A stretch of 64,000 nucleotides of DNA from Zanthoxylum bungeanum (GCA_019454045.1 SKCR01033649.1:186001-250000); one strand, 5' to 3'. Positions 46,430 to 59,513 are shown, counted from the first letter of the stretch. The notes: generated by a model not told the origin, from the letters alone. A program made the numbers and translations.

Positions 46430-47765
46430 TTGATGATGATGCAGTGGGCCCTCAACCTTGGGACGCATCCCGGAACTACAACTGATGTGTGTGGGCCCTT
46501 GACCCTGGGACACATCCTAAAAGTGATGATGTAGTGGACCCTCGACCTTGGGACGCATCCCGGAACTACAACTGATGATGTAGTGGGCCATCGACCCTGG
46601 GACGCATCTCAGAACTACAATCGAAAACGGGGGCCCTCGACCCTGGGACGCATCCCAATACCTCTGACAATATGGGCCTCGCCCTCAAACTGATGATGTA
46701 GTGGGTCCTCGGCCCTGTGACGCATCCCGAAACTACAACTGATGATGTAGTGGGCCCTCGACTCTGGGAAGCATCCCGGAACTGCAACCGACAATGGGAG
46801 CCCTCGACCCTGGGACGCATCCCAATATCGCGGAAAATGTGGGCCTCGCACTCAAACTGATGATGTAGTGGGTCCTCAACCATCAAATTTATGATGTAGT
46901 GGGTCCTCGACCCTCAAACTGATACTGATGTGGGCCTCACCCCCAAACTAATGCTGATGTAGGCCTCGGCCCCAAACTGATACTGATGTGGGCCTCGCCC
47001 CCAAACTGATACTGATGTAGGCCTCACCACCGGGACTCATCCCTAAAACTGATATTGATACTGATGTGGGCCTCGCCCCCGGGACTCATCCCCAAAACTG
47101 ATACTGATACTGGTGTGGGCCTCGACCTAGGGATTCATTCCAAAATTCTGGTGATGTGGGCCTCGACCCTGGGATTCATTCCAAAATTCTGACGATGTGG
47201 TCCTCGACCTTGGGATTCATTCCAAAACTCTGATGATGTGGGCCTCGACCCTGGGATTCATTCCAGGATTCATTCCAAAATTCTGACTATGCGGGCCTTG
47301 ACCCTGGGATTCATTCCAAAATTCTGACGATGTGGTCCTCGACCTTGGGATGCATTCCGGATGCATTCCAAAACTCTGATGATGTGGGCCTCGACCATGG
47401 GATTCATTCCCGGATTCATTCCAAAATTCTAACGATGCGGGCCTCGACCATAGGATTCATTCCCGGATTCATTCCAAAATTCTGACGATGTGGTCCGCGA
47501 CCTTGGGATTCATTCCCGGATTCATTCCAAAACTCCGATGATGTGGGCCTCGACCCTGGGATTCATTCCCGAATTCATTCCAAAACTCTGACGATGTGGG
47601 CCTCGACCCTGGGATTCATTCCCTAAACTGCTGATAGTGTGGGCCTCGGCCCTGGGATTCATTCCTGAAACTGTTGATAGTGTGGGCCTCGACCCTGGGA
47701 TTCATTCCCGAAACTGATATTGATGTAGGCCTCGACCCTGGGATTCATTCCCGAAACTGATGATG
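46430..47765. repeat. Minisatellite of about 31 degenerate units
   Basis: Units of about 28-53 bp with the core GTGGGCCTCGACCCTGGGA, followed by TTCATTCC or CGCATCCC and a short variable tail. Two subtypes: CGCATCCC with ACTACAACTG tails (46430-46870) and TTCATTCC with AAATTCTGA tails (about 47110-47765), with shortened units between. Frames in it, such as 46566-46886, merely translate the repeat. Confidence 0.88.
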
Positions 47766-49683
47766 CTATGTTGTTGTTTCTGGTTGGCTTGCATTTGCCG
47801 CTTTCTCATTTTCTTTAAAACTTGTGAATACAAAACAGAACAAACACAAAAAAGAATGTAAGTACGTTACGTGTATGCATACATGCATGAATGAATTTCC
47901 TATTCCGTTGGGTTAGGTCTTCCTCCAGTTCTCCAGGTGATTGCTCGGTCTTCTCTCTGGTCTCATGGCTCAATTTCTTGTTGTTTCCCTTATTTACGAG
48001 GTGGTAGACTGGTCGCCTCCAGTCTTGATTTAGCTTTATGCTCTTCGCTGCTTGTAATAGGTCAAGGTGAACCACGTGATGTGGCATTCCATATCATCAT
48101 ACTATATCACATGCTACAAAATAGTCCCAATGGGTATACATATTATTGCCCTCAAGGAATGCTCAGTAATGAAACCAGAGAACCTTCAAAACATTCAACG
48201 CAACTCAAATCCAAGTCTTTGAATAAATGATCTAATCCAGACTCAAAGTGTGTGTGTGTAAAGGTTCCTTTGCAGATTCATCCCCAGGTGAGCCAACTCA
48301 ATGATTTTGTCAAAAAATTGGGATCGATGGGTCAAACCAACCTAGATGTCTCAATTATGCCTGCAGTTGTTTTTCTGTGCTTAATGTGGTATGGTTTTCT
48401 TTCTCTTTTGTCTCTTTCTTTTTTCTTTTCATTTTCAGCTTCTTTTTTTTTTTCTTTTTTTTTTCTTTCTCTTTTTTTTTTCTTTCTCTTTTTTTTTCAA
48501 CACACCTACCCTTTAAGGTATCATTTCTTCTCATGGTGGTCCTAATACTCGCCCATGGGTAGCTTCACGCTTTTCGGTTATAGGTGGTTCAATTCTTTTC
48601 TTTAGAGACTTTTCTTTCATTTTCAACCATACCACACATCATAACATAAGAAAATCAAGATAGACATCTAAACAAACGGTCATTCACCGACCTATAATTT
48701 CTTCAACTAGTCACCTTGCTAACTACTCGGGTTTTTATTACTAAGAACCTATAGTGAAGTGCTTACGAGTCTAACATAGATCAATCTTTCAAAGTATCAG
48801 ATAAAAGCGCATCAAGAGTTTATCGTTTCTAAGATTTCACCCAAAAGCAAACGATTTCATCATTTGACTTTTGTCTAACTATTAGGGACTAAGAACAACA
48901 ATTTTTTTTTCTTTTTTCTTTTTTTCATTTTTTGGCCCACCATGGTCTTTCTATCCTTGCCGTAAAATTTTCTGTTTCTAGACTTCCTTTTCCCGATATC
49001 CATGTTTGCTAAACTCTTCTTGACAAATCTTTTTTTTCTCTAACCCAACGGATATCTATGATGGCTTTTAAGACACAGGGGTTAACATGATGCATGTATG
49101 CATGAGATGCATGAGATGCGTGCGATGTACGAGATATAATATGCATGTGGTTATCAAAATCATAAAGGGATAATTTCTATTGGTCCTACGACTATGGTTC
49201 ACATGTGGGTTTATGAGAGTGTAGACAAAGGCTCTCGCCGGCGAAGGGTTGCCCACAACCAGGACTCCCCACTCAAGGGTTCGAGTGACCAAGTGAGTTC
49301 ACCTTTTTTATACCTTAAGGTACCTGCCAACGAGTTATGGTGCGTGACTAACTGTCAAATGGATTTCCCATTGTAGATTCCCCAGATGGAGGGTGGAGCG
49401 AACTCTCTTAAATACCCAAGCCTCTTAGGCTCTTATCGCCTTGGTGACAGGAATAAACAACAAGTCCTCCAAATTAGTCTGTCACAGTGAGATACAGGTA
49501 AGTGATTATCTAGGTGCCTTCACAGCTTTTCCTTATAGAAAGTTAGTGAACGAAGGAAGACATCAAACCATCACCTAGCCTTAACAATGCCTTTGATTAA
49601 ACCTCCTCAACCCACTATAGACACGATTAACTAAAGCACAAATCACAATCACTACAAGACATTATTTCGGGGCCGATTCTCTA
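47766..49683 (-). other. Internal leader of the LARD-like element, no gene
   Basis: No supported ORF. It contains pyrimidine tracts on the plus strand (48380-48500 and 48902-48935), i.e. polypurine runs in the element RNA. The frames 48252-48562 only translate these tracts. The rest is anonymous sequence up to the primer site. Confidence 0.6.
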
Positions 49684-49701
49684 TCCCCAGTAAAGTCGCC
49701 A
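49684..49701 (-). promoter_or_regulatory. Primer binding site, Arg-tRNA-like
   Basis: The minus strand reads TGGCGACTTTACTGGGGA three bases after the LTR end (CCTACA). It begins with the TGG required for CCA pairing and resembles the TGGCGACTC type reported for Ogre-like elements. The tRNA identity is an inference from memory. Confidence 0.65.
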
Positions 49702-49704
49702 GAT

Positions 49705-51767
49705 TGTAGGACACAGAAATCGGTGATGCTGTAATAGGCTCGCGGCCTAGTCGGGAGTACGGAATAGCCCGCGGGGAACTAAACCGAAGAAATAACATGG
49801 AGTCGCCACCCGGTGTGAACCGAGAAAATGATTTAAGGCCGCACTCACCCTCGCAAAGGAAGACCTCAAACCGTTGGGATCGGAATGGTCCCTTACTTAT
49901 GCCACTTGTAATGAAATGATTTGTACAATAACTTAACTGAATCTACACAACATATATATCCAAGAATAACCTAGATCTAGTTCGCATTCATGAAAGTAAA
50001 TCTTACGTCTAAGTTTGCATGCTTTGAAAGTAAGTTATCCTAACGGCAAACATACGATATCACACAATGTGCATGTTGAATTATCAAATATAAAGAATAA
50101 ATAACATCATAAACATAAACGTAAATTAAATTCCTATTGTGAAAGAAAATAACTACAACATACATAAAGAAACAACGTACTAATGGCTAAATCATGCTTA
50201 AGGAATAAATAACATACTAGCAACCTAATCATGCTCGAATACAAGGTTGGATGAAACGAAATACGTGTGTCTCTCAAGTGGTACGTGGCATTGTATCCCG
50301 AGTGCAAACCGTAATACCATCCATTCGGATTCGGTTACGGAATTTACGTCCGGGTTTCCATCCGATATACCGCAAGAGAGAACACATATTCCGTTCATCT
50401 GGAAATCACGTCATGCACCAATCCACAATACTCATATGAAATAAATTACTAAAATAAATAAAAATAAAGGATAATAAATAAAGAAGGTGCCCTCAGGTCT
50501 AACCTCTTTAGTCGTCTCTCGAAAGTGCGGTGTGCGGTTGTCAGAAGGGTCGATGCTCTGCAACTCCTCTGGTTCACTGGTTCAACATTCCTCTTCACTG
50601 TTTCACTGTTTGGGCTGTAGTTTTACTTCGTTTTACGGCTGTTTTTGGTTGCGGTATTTGTTTACTATTTTTCGGTAAAGTTGGACTGTTTTTGACAGTT
50701 TTTTAGGTGCAGTTTTGGGTTAATTCGGGGACTTTTTTGGTGGGTGAGTGGCTGCTGTTTTGGTGCATGAGTGGCAGCTGTTTTGGTACGTGGGTGGCCG
50801 CTGTTGAATGAGACTTTTGGCATGAACTGAGTGTATTGCTTTTAAGTTTACGTATAGGGAGGGGGATGTGTGGTTTGTGAATTGAATGGCAGTGGTGTGT
50901 AAATGGCTTGCTGCGTGAACGTTTGGAGTGATCTGTGAGTGGAGTTGGGGGTTGTGCGTGTACTATTGGTGCGTGGAGTGTGAGTTGAGAGGGAATGGCG
51001 TGAAGGGTAGTATGTGGTCTGTCTGAAGCGGTGAAGGGCTGTATGGGTTGAAGGGTACGTTCGTGAAGGTGAGGGCAGTCTGAGTTGAAGGGTACGTGCG
51101 GCAGCGGAAGAGGGTTTTAGGCGTGAATGAACTAGGTTATTTTCTTTGTGTTTTCGCGAGAATCAGCCAGGGTTTTGGATGTGTGGTGAATGCTTCTTTT
51201 TATAGGCAAATGGATGAGGGTTATCCTTATTTGAAAAGGAAAGGATTTTTGTAATTATTGGAGATATTTTTAATTATTATATGATAAGGAAAAATCTTTT
51301 AATTAGGGAAGTGATTTGATTTAATTTGATTTCTTCTCTTTTAGTTAGAGATATGATTTGATTTAATTAGGCAAGGGATCCATGGGATTTCTTTAATTTA
51401 GGAAGGGGATTTGGCTTGATTTATGCATGTGTTTAATGTGTTTTTTAGTATTTTGGAAAGTGAGTGGGCGTGTGCTTGCTCTTGTTTGGGCGTGTGGGCT
51501 TGGTCCATTTAGTGGGATTGGTGTGTGGCTTAGTGGTGTGCGGGCTTGGTGTATGTCTTGTGGGGTTTTGGGCTAAGGATGTGTTTTGAAACAGAGGTCC
51601 AACAAGCGAACCCGAAGCTAATTCAGCGAATTAAATTAAAACAAATATGTCAATTCTTGACTCTTCCCTTCCGACGTCCGTTTCCCGTGACTTCCACAAT
51701 CTAAAGAGGTAGTGTCTCCATACGAGGCTCAACATTGGGACTTATATGCAAAAATGCAGTGCCTACA
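49705..51767 (-). repeat. 5' LTR of LARD-like element (complete, 2063 bp)
   Basis: Plus strand TGTAGGACACAG (49705) to GTGCCTACA (51767), so TGTAGG/CCTACA inverted ends. A TATA-like TATAAAAAG on the minus strand lies near 51205 (plus strand CTTTTTATAGG). It contains GGAGTCGCCACCCGGTGTG (49801), also found at 41945 in the inverted structure. Confidence 0.85.
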
Positions 51768-53600
51768 ATGTAGGCCATAAGCATAAATAAATGTTTATTT
51801 AAGAATGAGAAAATTTTACTCACATTTATGGTATCTGTTGTCCTTCTTGTAATTCTGCGAGGGTCACTACAAGCGAGGCTCTTCTGAAAACATCTTATCT
51901 ACATCCCAGCATTCCATGCATCCGGCCGGATGACTTCCGCTATCAGCATTGGTCGACCTCCAAGGCCAACTGGTCTATGCACTCATCGAGATAGCCTTTT
52001 TTTACTAGATCTTCCATCTGCTCCTGCAGGTCTCTACATCCGTCCGGATGACTTCCGCTATCAGCATTGGTCGACCTCAAAGGCCAACTGGTATATGCAC
52101 TCATCGAGATAGCCTTTTTTTACTAGATCTTCCATCTGCTCCTGCAGGTCTCTACATCCATTCGTTGCATGTCCCCTAACATTATGGTAGATACAATAAG
52201 CCCTGCTATTTCCCTCCTCAATCGGGAACCTCCTCACATCAGGCTTGACCAATAACCCTTTATCCTGGATTTCCCAACTATCTGGGTTAGTGGTCTGTTC
52301 AGGGGGGTATACACTGTCCTCCCCGTGACATGGTTGACTTGGACAGACGATCTTATTTCTTGAACATGATTACTCTGTAGTGTCGGCATGAGCTCTTTCT
52401 GGCTCGGAACTGGTCTCCTCACCTTTATGATCAAATCCCGTTGATTATCTGACCTGATTATCTTGGTCCTCCGGGTGCCCCCCTCGTGTAATCTTTTTAT
52501 CCTCCTCCATTAAAGTAAACTTCCTGGCCGTCTCTAGGGCGGTGGCATAATCTGATACGTCTTGGATCCTCAGGTGAGTCCATAACTTCCCAACCTTCAG
52601 ACCTCCCTTGAGACTTTCCAGCGCCTCCGATGACTCGTACGCTCCCACCCCAAGTACCAAATTATGGTATTTTTCAATAAAATTCCTCAGGCGCTCATCA
52701 TCCCCATACTTCATCAGTCTCAATTCTCCCACCATTTTCTTTGGAACACACGCTTCTTTAAAATACCGAATGAACAATCTCCTAAGCTGTGAGAAACTAT
52801 TAATGTTCCCTGGAATCAAACTTATGAACCACATAATTGTAGGTCGTCCAGGGTCAAAGGGAACACCTTGCAGATGGCCTCTCCCACCATCCTCTGAATC
52901 TCCATTATCAGAACAAACCTTTCGACATGGGAATTGGGGTCGGTATGACCTTTGTAAGAGCTCATTACGGGTATGGTGAACCGCCTAAGGAATTTAATAG
53001 ACAAATTTTCTCCTGTAAAGGGAGATGCTGCTTCTTTGTCCTGACCATCTCTCTCATCTGCCTTCATGTTTTCTTCTCGCTTCCTTATTTCTTCTCTAAA
53101 CCAGGCTTTCATATGGTTATTGGTATCACTGTGCTACCTCCAGCAGACTTCTTCACACCTGCTACTCCGAGAACGACGCATACCCCGACTAGAGACCTCC
53201 CGATCCCTACCACCATATCTCATATAATCCCCTTATCAAAGTGGGGGATGTTACTGGAGGATTCTGGTGACTGCCTCTCCTCTTCTTCTTCCCACATGTT
53301 CTCCATCTGCAAAGCTTTCGTCATTACTACAGACCTCATTCTCTGGGAGTCCTCCATCCCGGGCTCATCATCCCCACTTATATCTACAACCATATTCCCT
53401 TTGGCTATCTCGCTTCGCTTCCAGTTTGTTCCGGCTTCTAATCTTTCATCGTTCCTCTTCTCTATTCCTTCCAACTTATCCATTAGAGATTTCATGAGGG
53501 TCTGCTTTTCCTCCCTATCTTTTCTCCTGCTTTCCTCCATTTTTCCCATCCATTCTGTTGTTAGTGTCTCCGATGACCTGTGGTTTCCACCTTCCGCCAT
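51768..53600 (-). pseudogene. Ty3/gypsy gag (Tat/Ogre-like), broken
   Basis: The minus-strand ATG at 53600 begins a charged N-terminal region (53220-53600, Glu/Lys/Arg-rich, likely coiled coil). After frame changes the capsid (Retrotrans_gag) domain follows in 52822-53112 (FTIPVMSSYKGHTDPNSHVERF) and 52445-52834 (LRRLFIRYFKE, LRNFIEKYHNLVL). The zinc-binding CIYHNVRGHATNGC (C-x2-H-x4-H-x4-C) lies in 52061-52252. The 118-bp duplication follows, and the element ends at 51768 where the LARD LTR abuts. 51768-51920 has no recognisable domain. No pol is present. Confidence 0.8.
51921..52156. repeat. 118-bp tandem duplication in gypsy gag
   Basis: Two nearly identical units start TCCGGCCGGATGAC (51921) and TCCGTCCGGATGAC (52039). 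They repeat the end of the zinc-knuckle region of the minus-strand gag and disrupt its frame. Confidence 0.88.
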
Positions 53601-53630
53601 CGTCTTACTATGCGAGTTGCTTTTTGCTCT

Positions 53631-53649
53631 TTCCCTATAGACGGTGCCA
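53631..53649 (-). promoter_or_regulatory. Primer binding site of the gypsy gag element
   Basis: The minus strand reads TGGCACCGTCTATAGGGAA two bases after the LTR end CGTCAACA and about 30 bases before the gag ATG. It resembles the TGGCGCCGTCTGTGGGAA type of several plant gypsy elements. Confidence 0.72.
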
Positions 53650-53651
53650 AC

Positions 53652-53952
53652 TGTTGACGGGTGATTTTGGTCTCGACGGTAAAATTGGGATAGAGCTCGC
53701 GAGACAATCCTCCCCTAACTGTGAATTTGTTTGGTTATGGGGGACCAAAAGCAAACCTTGACAAAAAGCGGATAAAACACACAATCAACGAAGAGTTTTT
53801 ACGTGGTTCGGCGGGATTAATCCAGCCTACGTCCACGGGCACAAAATGAGTGGGGGTGTTTTATTACTAGAATGAGTTCGGCCGACCTATTTTACGACTG
53901 GTCAAAGTGGATCGAGCTGTTTGTGTTATGCCTTTTACAAGATAGTTCTATT
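53652..53952 (-). repeat. Partial gypsy 5' LTR
   Basis: The plus strand begins TGTTGACGGG, the reverse of the LTR end, next to the primer site. Only about 300 bases remain before the copia LTR starting at 53953. It includes GTGGTTCGGCGGGATTAATCC, a block I associate with gypsy U5/R regions. Confidence 0.65.
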
Positions 53953-55979
53953 TGTTGGAGTTTACTAAAGTCCCAAGGATCAATAAACAAGCATGAACAT
54001 GTGTGAATACAATCGAGGGAGTTGCAGAATACTCACATCAATTGGTTGACTGAAGCGCGAGGCAACAAAAATCTTCACTACCCTATTTACTGCTCACGGC
54101 AGTGCACTGCATTTTGCTCCTCATTTTTGGCCATTGGAGGTCCTTGAACAAGCTCCAAGCTTCGTCAAATGATTCCCGGCTCATGGGTGGACTTCCCTAT
54201 CACCTTTGCATGTCTTTGGGAGTGCTAGCTCTCTTGATTTTGCCACAAAATCAAGCACTTGCTTCCCTTATTACTCACGGTTTTTCTAAAAATAGAACAA
54301 GAAAAGCCCTTGTTGGGCGTGAGATGAGGAAAAGAATGGAGAGAGAGAAGAGTTGTTATGTTACGTCAAGAAAATGGTAAATGATTTTCCAAAAATCATA
54401 TACACAAATTGATTTCAAAAAAGTCAACAAATGACAAGCTTTAAAAGCTCCCAACAACTCCCATCAAGTCACATTTATCAATCAAGTTGTCAAGTCACAT
54501 CACTCAAAGTGACAAGTGATTTGACGCTTGATGCGACTAATGATTTGACGCTTGATTTGACTTGCGTGCCGCACTCGAATTCGAAATGCGAATGTGCTCG
54601 CAAATAATCCCAGGCTCAGGTTCGCTAATTCCAAATTAACGAATTTTCTGTTGCGACGCAATTAAATGATTACGCCTAGCGAAGTCACTATTCACGTCGC
54701 TAACGAATTAATTCTAAATTAATTCGTTCACCCGAATTAAAATCTAATTTTAATTCCACGTCGAAATCCAATTTCGTTTAATATATCTAATTTATTAATT
54801 TATCGATTAATTCCAAAGTAATCGTTCTCTCTCTCTTTAAATGATATTTTATCCCAGATAAAATATCTTGCAATTAATCCCAGATTAATTTTCTCTCTCA
54901 TCTTATTAATCCCAGATTAATTAAAAGTGCGAGTCATATGTCATCGGTGAATCTTCGGGAAGCGACCCATGAGATCCCCGGATATGTTTGCAGTAAATTC
55001 GGTCGTCGGACTATCCGAACACGTAAGTACGTAGTACTACGTTTATACCGATTTACAAGATAAGATTGGCTTCTAGCAAAGCACCATGCCTACCCAATTC
55101 TCCAGAAATATCCTTACAGAAATAAAGGATCTATATCAGGCGTAGTATATGTGGTATTGCGTATTTCGATCCAGTATCGGATGATCACATGCAAGGCATG
55201 GGGCTGGTACAGTGCCTGCCCCGTACGAAGCATATATCGGATTACGAGCAACTAGTCTCTTTATTATCAGATAATCATGACCAAGTCATATTATCCTGAT
55301 GGTTGCAACCTTTTTAGAGAACCAGTTCTGTATCCCTGCGCGATCATCAACTCCATATGACTGGAGTGACACTTCCGTCTTGACATCACACCCAACACAC
55401 TACGATTCTCGATATACCCAGAATTGGCGTACACTGAACCTGTTAAAGCCCTGGACGACCGCAACCAAAGTATATTGATTGTCGTAAGTATTAGCGGTGC
55501 AAGTCTAATGTTAAGACCAAATACACCTACCCTGATTTCGGATTTCCATAGACACTTAGTCATACTACCAATGGAATTCCAAAGGGGTCTATCCAGAGCG
55601 AAGCTGTTTCCCGTACCATCGGTGAAACACAACCTCCGATTACACTTGCATGAGTATCCTATACCCAAATATATGAGAACTATGATGTTGTGCCCTCACA
55701 ACGCGCACAAGTGTAATACTAGTCTTTTATGTATTCATCGATGTCCAATCTCGATAATACTCTGACTATGGATATTTAATGATTTATCATTCGTGGACTG
55801 ATACTGTCTCATATCATTCTCAATCCATGAACAAATCACAGGGACCTCCTATCATTTATATATCTTGGTGATCTAATCACAAATGATAAGAGTGCAATCT
55901 CTTTTGTCACATAGTTAATTTGTACAACAACACCATGATCTGTACAAATAGTGACGCTATGGGTCATAATTATCCAACA
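53953..55979 (-). repeat. Copia G 3' LTR (2027 bp)
   Basis: Plus strand TGTTGGAGTTTAC to TTATCCAACA, followed by ATCTCCCACTTGGCC (reverse polypurine tract). It interrupts the gypsy LTR on its left. Closest in layout to 35171-37222. The frames 55291-55668 and 55424-55765 occur inside it on both strands and are not genes. Confidence 0.87.
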
Positions 55980-58440
55980 ATCTCCCACTTGGCCTATAGC
56001 CAGTCACTCGAGTGTCTGACACCCGAACTATGTACGGTTGGCTCAAATTGCTGAGGAAAGGCTTTCGTCAGCGCATTTGCATGATTATCGTCTGACGCGA
56101 TTTATTAGATCATCACATCGCCACGATGTATGATCCGAATGAATCAGATGAATATCGAAGTATGTATCCGGATCGTTGATGAGACCATTAATTCTTTAGC
56201 TTGTGCTGACACCTAGCTCAGCTGCTAACAGAACTATATCTAATCTAATTAGATTTATTATCGACCCAAATGGCTTCTATAGCTGCCTCAGCTATAGGAA
56301 TAACCCGTATTTGTTGTTTATACGGTAACATTATCTTGCTTGGAAGATTTCCAGCTCACTGTGCCGTTATTCCAACTGTATAGTACCATTTGCGACTTAT
56401 AATCGTCTTTATCGGTTTGGAAACATACAGCAGTGATCCCAGTCACTTCAAGTTCTCATTCTCCATAGTTTAAGGCAACATCCTTAGATCTCTAAGATAC
56501 TAAGTATGTTCTCAACTTCAATCCAGTGACTATCACTTGGATTGGCCCAATTGTGAATCCATATGCTCAAAGCGTATGAGACACCAGGTCGCGTACATTT
56601 TTCAATGTACGAGTTCTCGGAGAGTGGTAACAACTTTAAATCTTTCACAGAAGATCTTTATTCCTAGAATAAAGGTTGTTTCTCCCAATAATTCTACGAA
56701 GAATTTTCTCGAAAGCCAAGCTTTCACCGATTGGTTTTATGGGAATATCATTTCCAAGAAATGACATATTATCATTATTTACAGGACAGTATTGTCAGTG
56801 CGCTCCCACTAACCCTCTTATATACACAAGAATCATTTTTCATTTTGAATTAAATCGTACTCCATTATGATTATATCAAAATGATAATTCCAAGAACCTA
56901 TGATTGCTTCAATCCAAACATGGATCGAATAACCTGCAAACCTTGTTTGCTAGTTATGGTAAGACAAAACCGACAGGATGTTGTAAACATTCTCCAAAAG
57001 GTTTCCTTTTCAGGAAAGTGATTTTCCCGTTAAGCTGACATATTTCATAAATGAAACACGCAGCTTTAGCAAGCATTATCCAAATGGATTTAGCATGGCA
57101 ACTGGTAAAAGGTTGAATCGTAATCAACACAATGTTGATAACGATACCTTTCCGCTACAAGCCTAGCTTAGTACGTTGGTATGTTGCCCTCCATGTATGT
57201 CTTCCTAGAAGACTTATAAGTACCTATAGGCACAATGCCTTGCGGTACATCAACTAGTTCTAAACATGTTGATATACATGGAATCCATTTCGGAATCATG
57301 GTACTTTTCCATAATAGGAAGTCGATACCTTGTATCACTTCCTCATACGTAGTCAGTTGGGATACCTCAAAAGATTGACATCTTTACGAGGTGAGATCAG
57401 AAACCCATACCCCAGGTTGTTTTCTGACTCTCTCCGACATACGTGGTTCTTGTGTATTCGAAGATTAATGGAATAGTTTCATCATTGATGAGCTATTTGT
57501 GTTCTATTAGGATTCAGTGCCTTGAATAGTATTACTCCGATTTTCATCGAGTTTTACTATCCTCCCACTTACCACTGCATAGCAGTATTCCTCTTAGGAA
57601 AACCGCATGGTGAGCAAAAATTACATTGTTCTCTAGTGAGTTGTATAAGTACTATACTTATGGTATCCCTAGGATAACCTAAAATTCGCACTTATCCAAT
57701 TTGGGTTTTAGTTTGGTATCATCCAAACATATGCCTAGCATACCCAAATTATCAGGATTGAGAAACCTGATTTCTTTCCCGTTCATATCTAATATGAAGT
57801 CAGTCAAACAGATTTTTATGGAACCTTGTTCTAAATAAGTTCTGCACTATTTATGTTTATCCGTTGAAGGAAATGGTAGCTCAGAGCGACTCATGATTAA
57901 CCTTATCATGTCCAACAAAATTCGGTTACTCGGTTCGGACACACCGTCACTTTGACGTGTTCCATTAGGAGTCCTCATTGAAAGAATAATATACTCTTTC
58001 AAGTATATAAGAAAATTATTGCTTAAGTATTTTCCATTATGGTCTTACCACGACGGTTTAATACTAGCCGATCTGTTTGTCTATTTCGTGTCGAAACCGT
58101 AAAAGTTTCTGATTTATGTTCTTCAAAAGAAACACATAACCATAACGCGATGCCACATCCGTAAAGGTCACGAAATATTCATATCCACCTCTATCCTAGC
58201 TAGACATGGGCCCACTTGCTTCACTATGAACTAGGGCTAACAGATCAGTGGCATTTACACTTTTACCAAGTACATAGTGTTATAAGCACATTGCCCAATA
58301 AACTAGATTCGTAGACTTTATTTGAATAGAATCAAATCAGTCCGAGTACCCACTCTTCAAAAGTGTGGATATACGAGTCTTGTTTTAGATTGTGTCCCAG
58401 ACAACAATGTCACAAATTAGTTTCTTCTGATCAAAATTAA
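55980..58440 (-). pseudogene. Copia G pol remnant (heavily decayed)
   Basis: Minus-strand copia pol recognised by nucleotide resemblance to copia A, B and D: RNase H traces (56040-56400), RT (about 56690-57260), linker with the ACGTGGTTCTTGTGT block (57440), and integrase (57690-58290; the GACATGGGCCCACTTGC stretch near 58203 is the first-Asp region). It breaks at about 58440 in the pre-integrase region. Gag, leader and 5' LTR are absent. Confidence 0.75.
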
Positions 58441-59324
58441 AGGTAAATTATAGGGACTGAAAAAAAAAATTACCTTTAATTTTTAAACCAGACCTTAAGT
58501 AAAGTCCTTAAAAATAATATCTAGGTGTATAGCTCTCTCACTCTTTGTAACAATTTCATAATTAATTACCAATCATTTCGAGTTTCTTAGCAAAATAAAC
58601 AATTTGCTTCGCAACTAATGAATCCAATAATCAAATCATTAATGAGAAGCAAGAATTTGTTAATATCATCAACTTTATTATTGTTTAGGGAAAAGCACAT
58701 ATACATTTCAAAAAATTTATATAATGGATAAACACATCTCTTTATTTTTTTAAAATCTACTTATGTATCTCATAACCTAAAATTTTGTAAAAAAGACAGA
58801 TACATCCTAAAATTTCATAAAAAATACGTAAATATTTTAATTTGATAACATAATATATATGGTTAGTTTTTTTAACTATTGAACGAAATTTTGGTGATGT
58901 AATTATCATTTTTTAAGAAACTTGGGAGTTTATATGTCATTTTCCATGTAATCCTGAAATTGATTTTTTCTAGAAATATGACCAAAATAGCTTTAATTTT
59001 GCATCAATTTCGTGATCTATAAGGTAAAGTGATGACGAAAAAAATAAGAGATAGCTAAGTAAATAAATGGACATTGATTGAATTCTACTTTATTCTTCTA
59101 TAAGAGCTACCCTACAACTAATATCTGATGAATTGTCAATTAGTATGGTCAATTGTTGGCACCTCCAAACCCTAAACATTTCAAAGTTATTTTTTTTAAG
59201 GAAATTAACCAAAACCCTCTTTATTTTTTTAGGAAATTAACAAAAACCCTATTGGCAAAATTAATTATGGAGAGATTTGACATTTTCTACTTCAAAAATG
59301 TATTGTTTATTCTATCAGCATGAG
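58441..59324. other. AT-rich region without a gene
   Basis: About 0.9 kb of AT-rich sequence with many short A and T runs. I see no ORF, LTR end, inverted repeat or RNA gene that I can support. Confidence 0.5.
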
Positions 59325-59500
59325 GTTTTTTAGTGAAATGTTGGAAATCCGTCGTCAAATCACCCGATTCGAGCTTAAATAGAATAGGTAAAATCCATAA
59401 CTGTCTCAAACTCTTATAAGAAATACATACCTGGAATCAAATCCAAGACTTAACAATAAAATTTTAAACCATTTGCCACCAAACCACATCTATTGGGGCA
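59325..59500 (-). repeat. SINE-like copy 1 (diverged)
   Basis: On the minus strand it has an A-box-like TTTGGTGGCAAATGG, a B-box-like GGATTTGATTCCAGG about 45 bases later, a shared 3' body ending GGATTTCCAACAT, and a short A tail (plus-strand T run 59326-59331). It is paralleled block by block by the copy at 59514. Confidence 0.45.
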
Positions 59501-59513
59501 TTATGTTATAATA

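Larger units (their letters stand above)
44633..51767 (-). mobile_element. Non-coding gypsy-type LTR retrotransposon (LARD-like)
   Basis: Read on the minus strand: 5' LTR (51767-49705), primer site (49701-49684), about 3.4 kb internal sequence without coding capacity, polypurine tract (46318-46304) and truncated 3' LTR (46303-44633). Long LTRs, correct priming signals and a non-coding interior fit a large retrotransposon derivative. The Arg-like primer site and the AAAGTGGGGGC polypurine tract recall the Ogre/Tat branch of Ty3/gypsy; this placement is inference. Confidence 0.75.

Noticed and set aside
46566..46886. Protein-coding gene in the 46-kb region
   Set aside because: The frames only translate a degenerate minisatellite.
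48252..48562. Membrane protein with poly-Phe stretch
   Set aside because: The frame is a translated pyrimidine tract without conserved sequence.
41121..51767. Mutator-like or foldback DNA transposon with long terminal inverted repeats
   Set aside because: The ends are LTR ends: a PPT lies next to 46303 and a PBS next to 49705, and one LTR is complete and in ordinary orientation.
52927..53640. 237-codon plus-strand ORF
   Set aside because: It runs antisense to the gypsy gag remnant and is low-complexity Ser/Pro/Phe-rich; the minus strand carries the recognisable gag motifs.
55291..55765. Overlapping 125- and 113-codon ORFs on both strands
   Set aside because: They lie within a copia LTR, recur in other LTR copies with different stops and have no recognisable domain.
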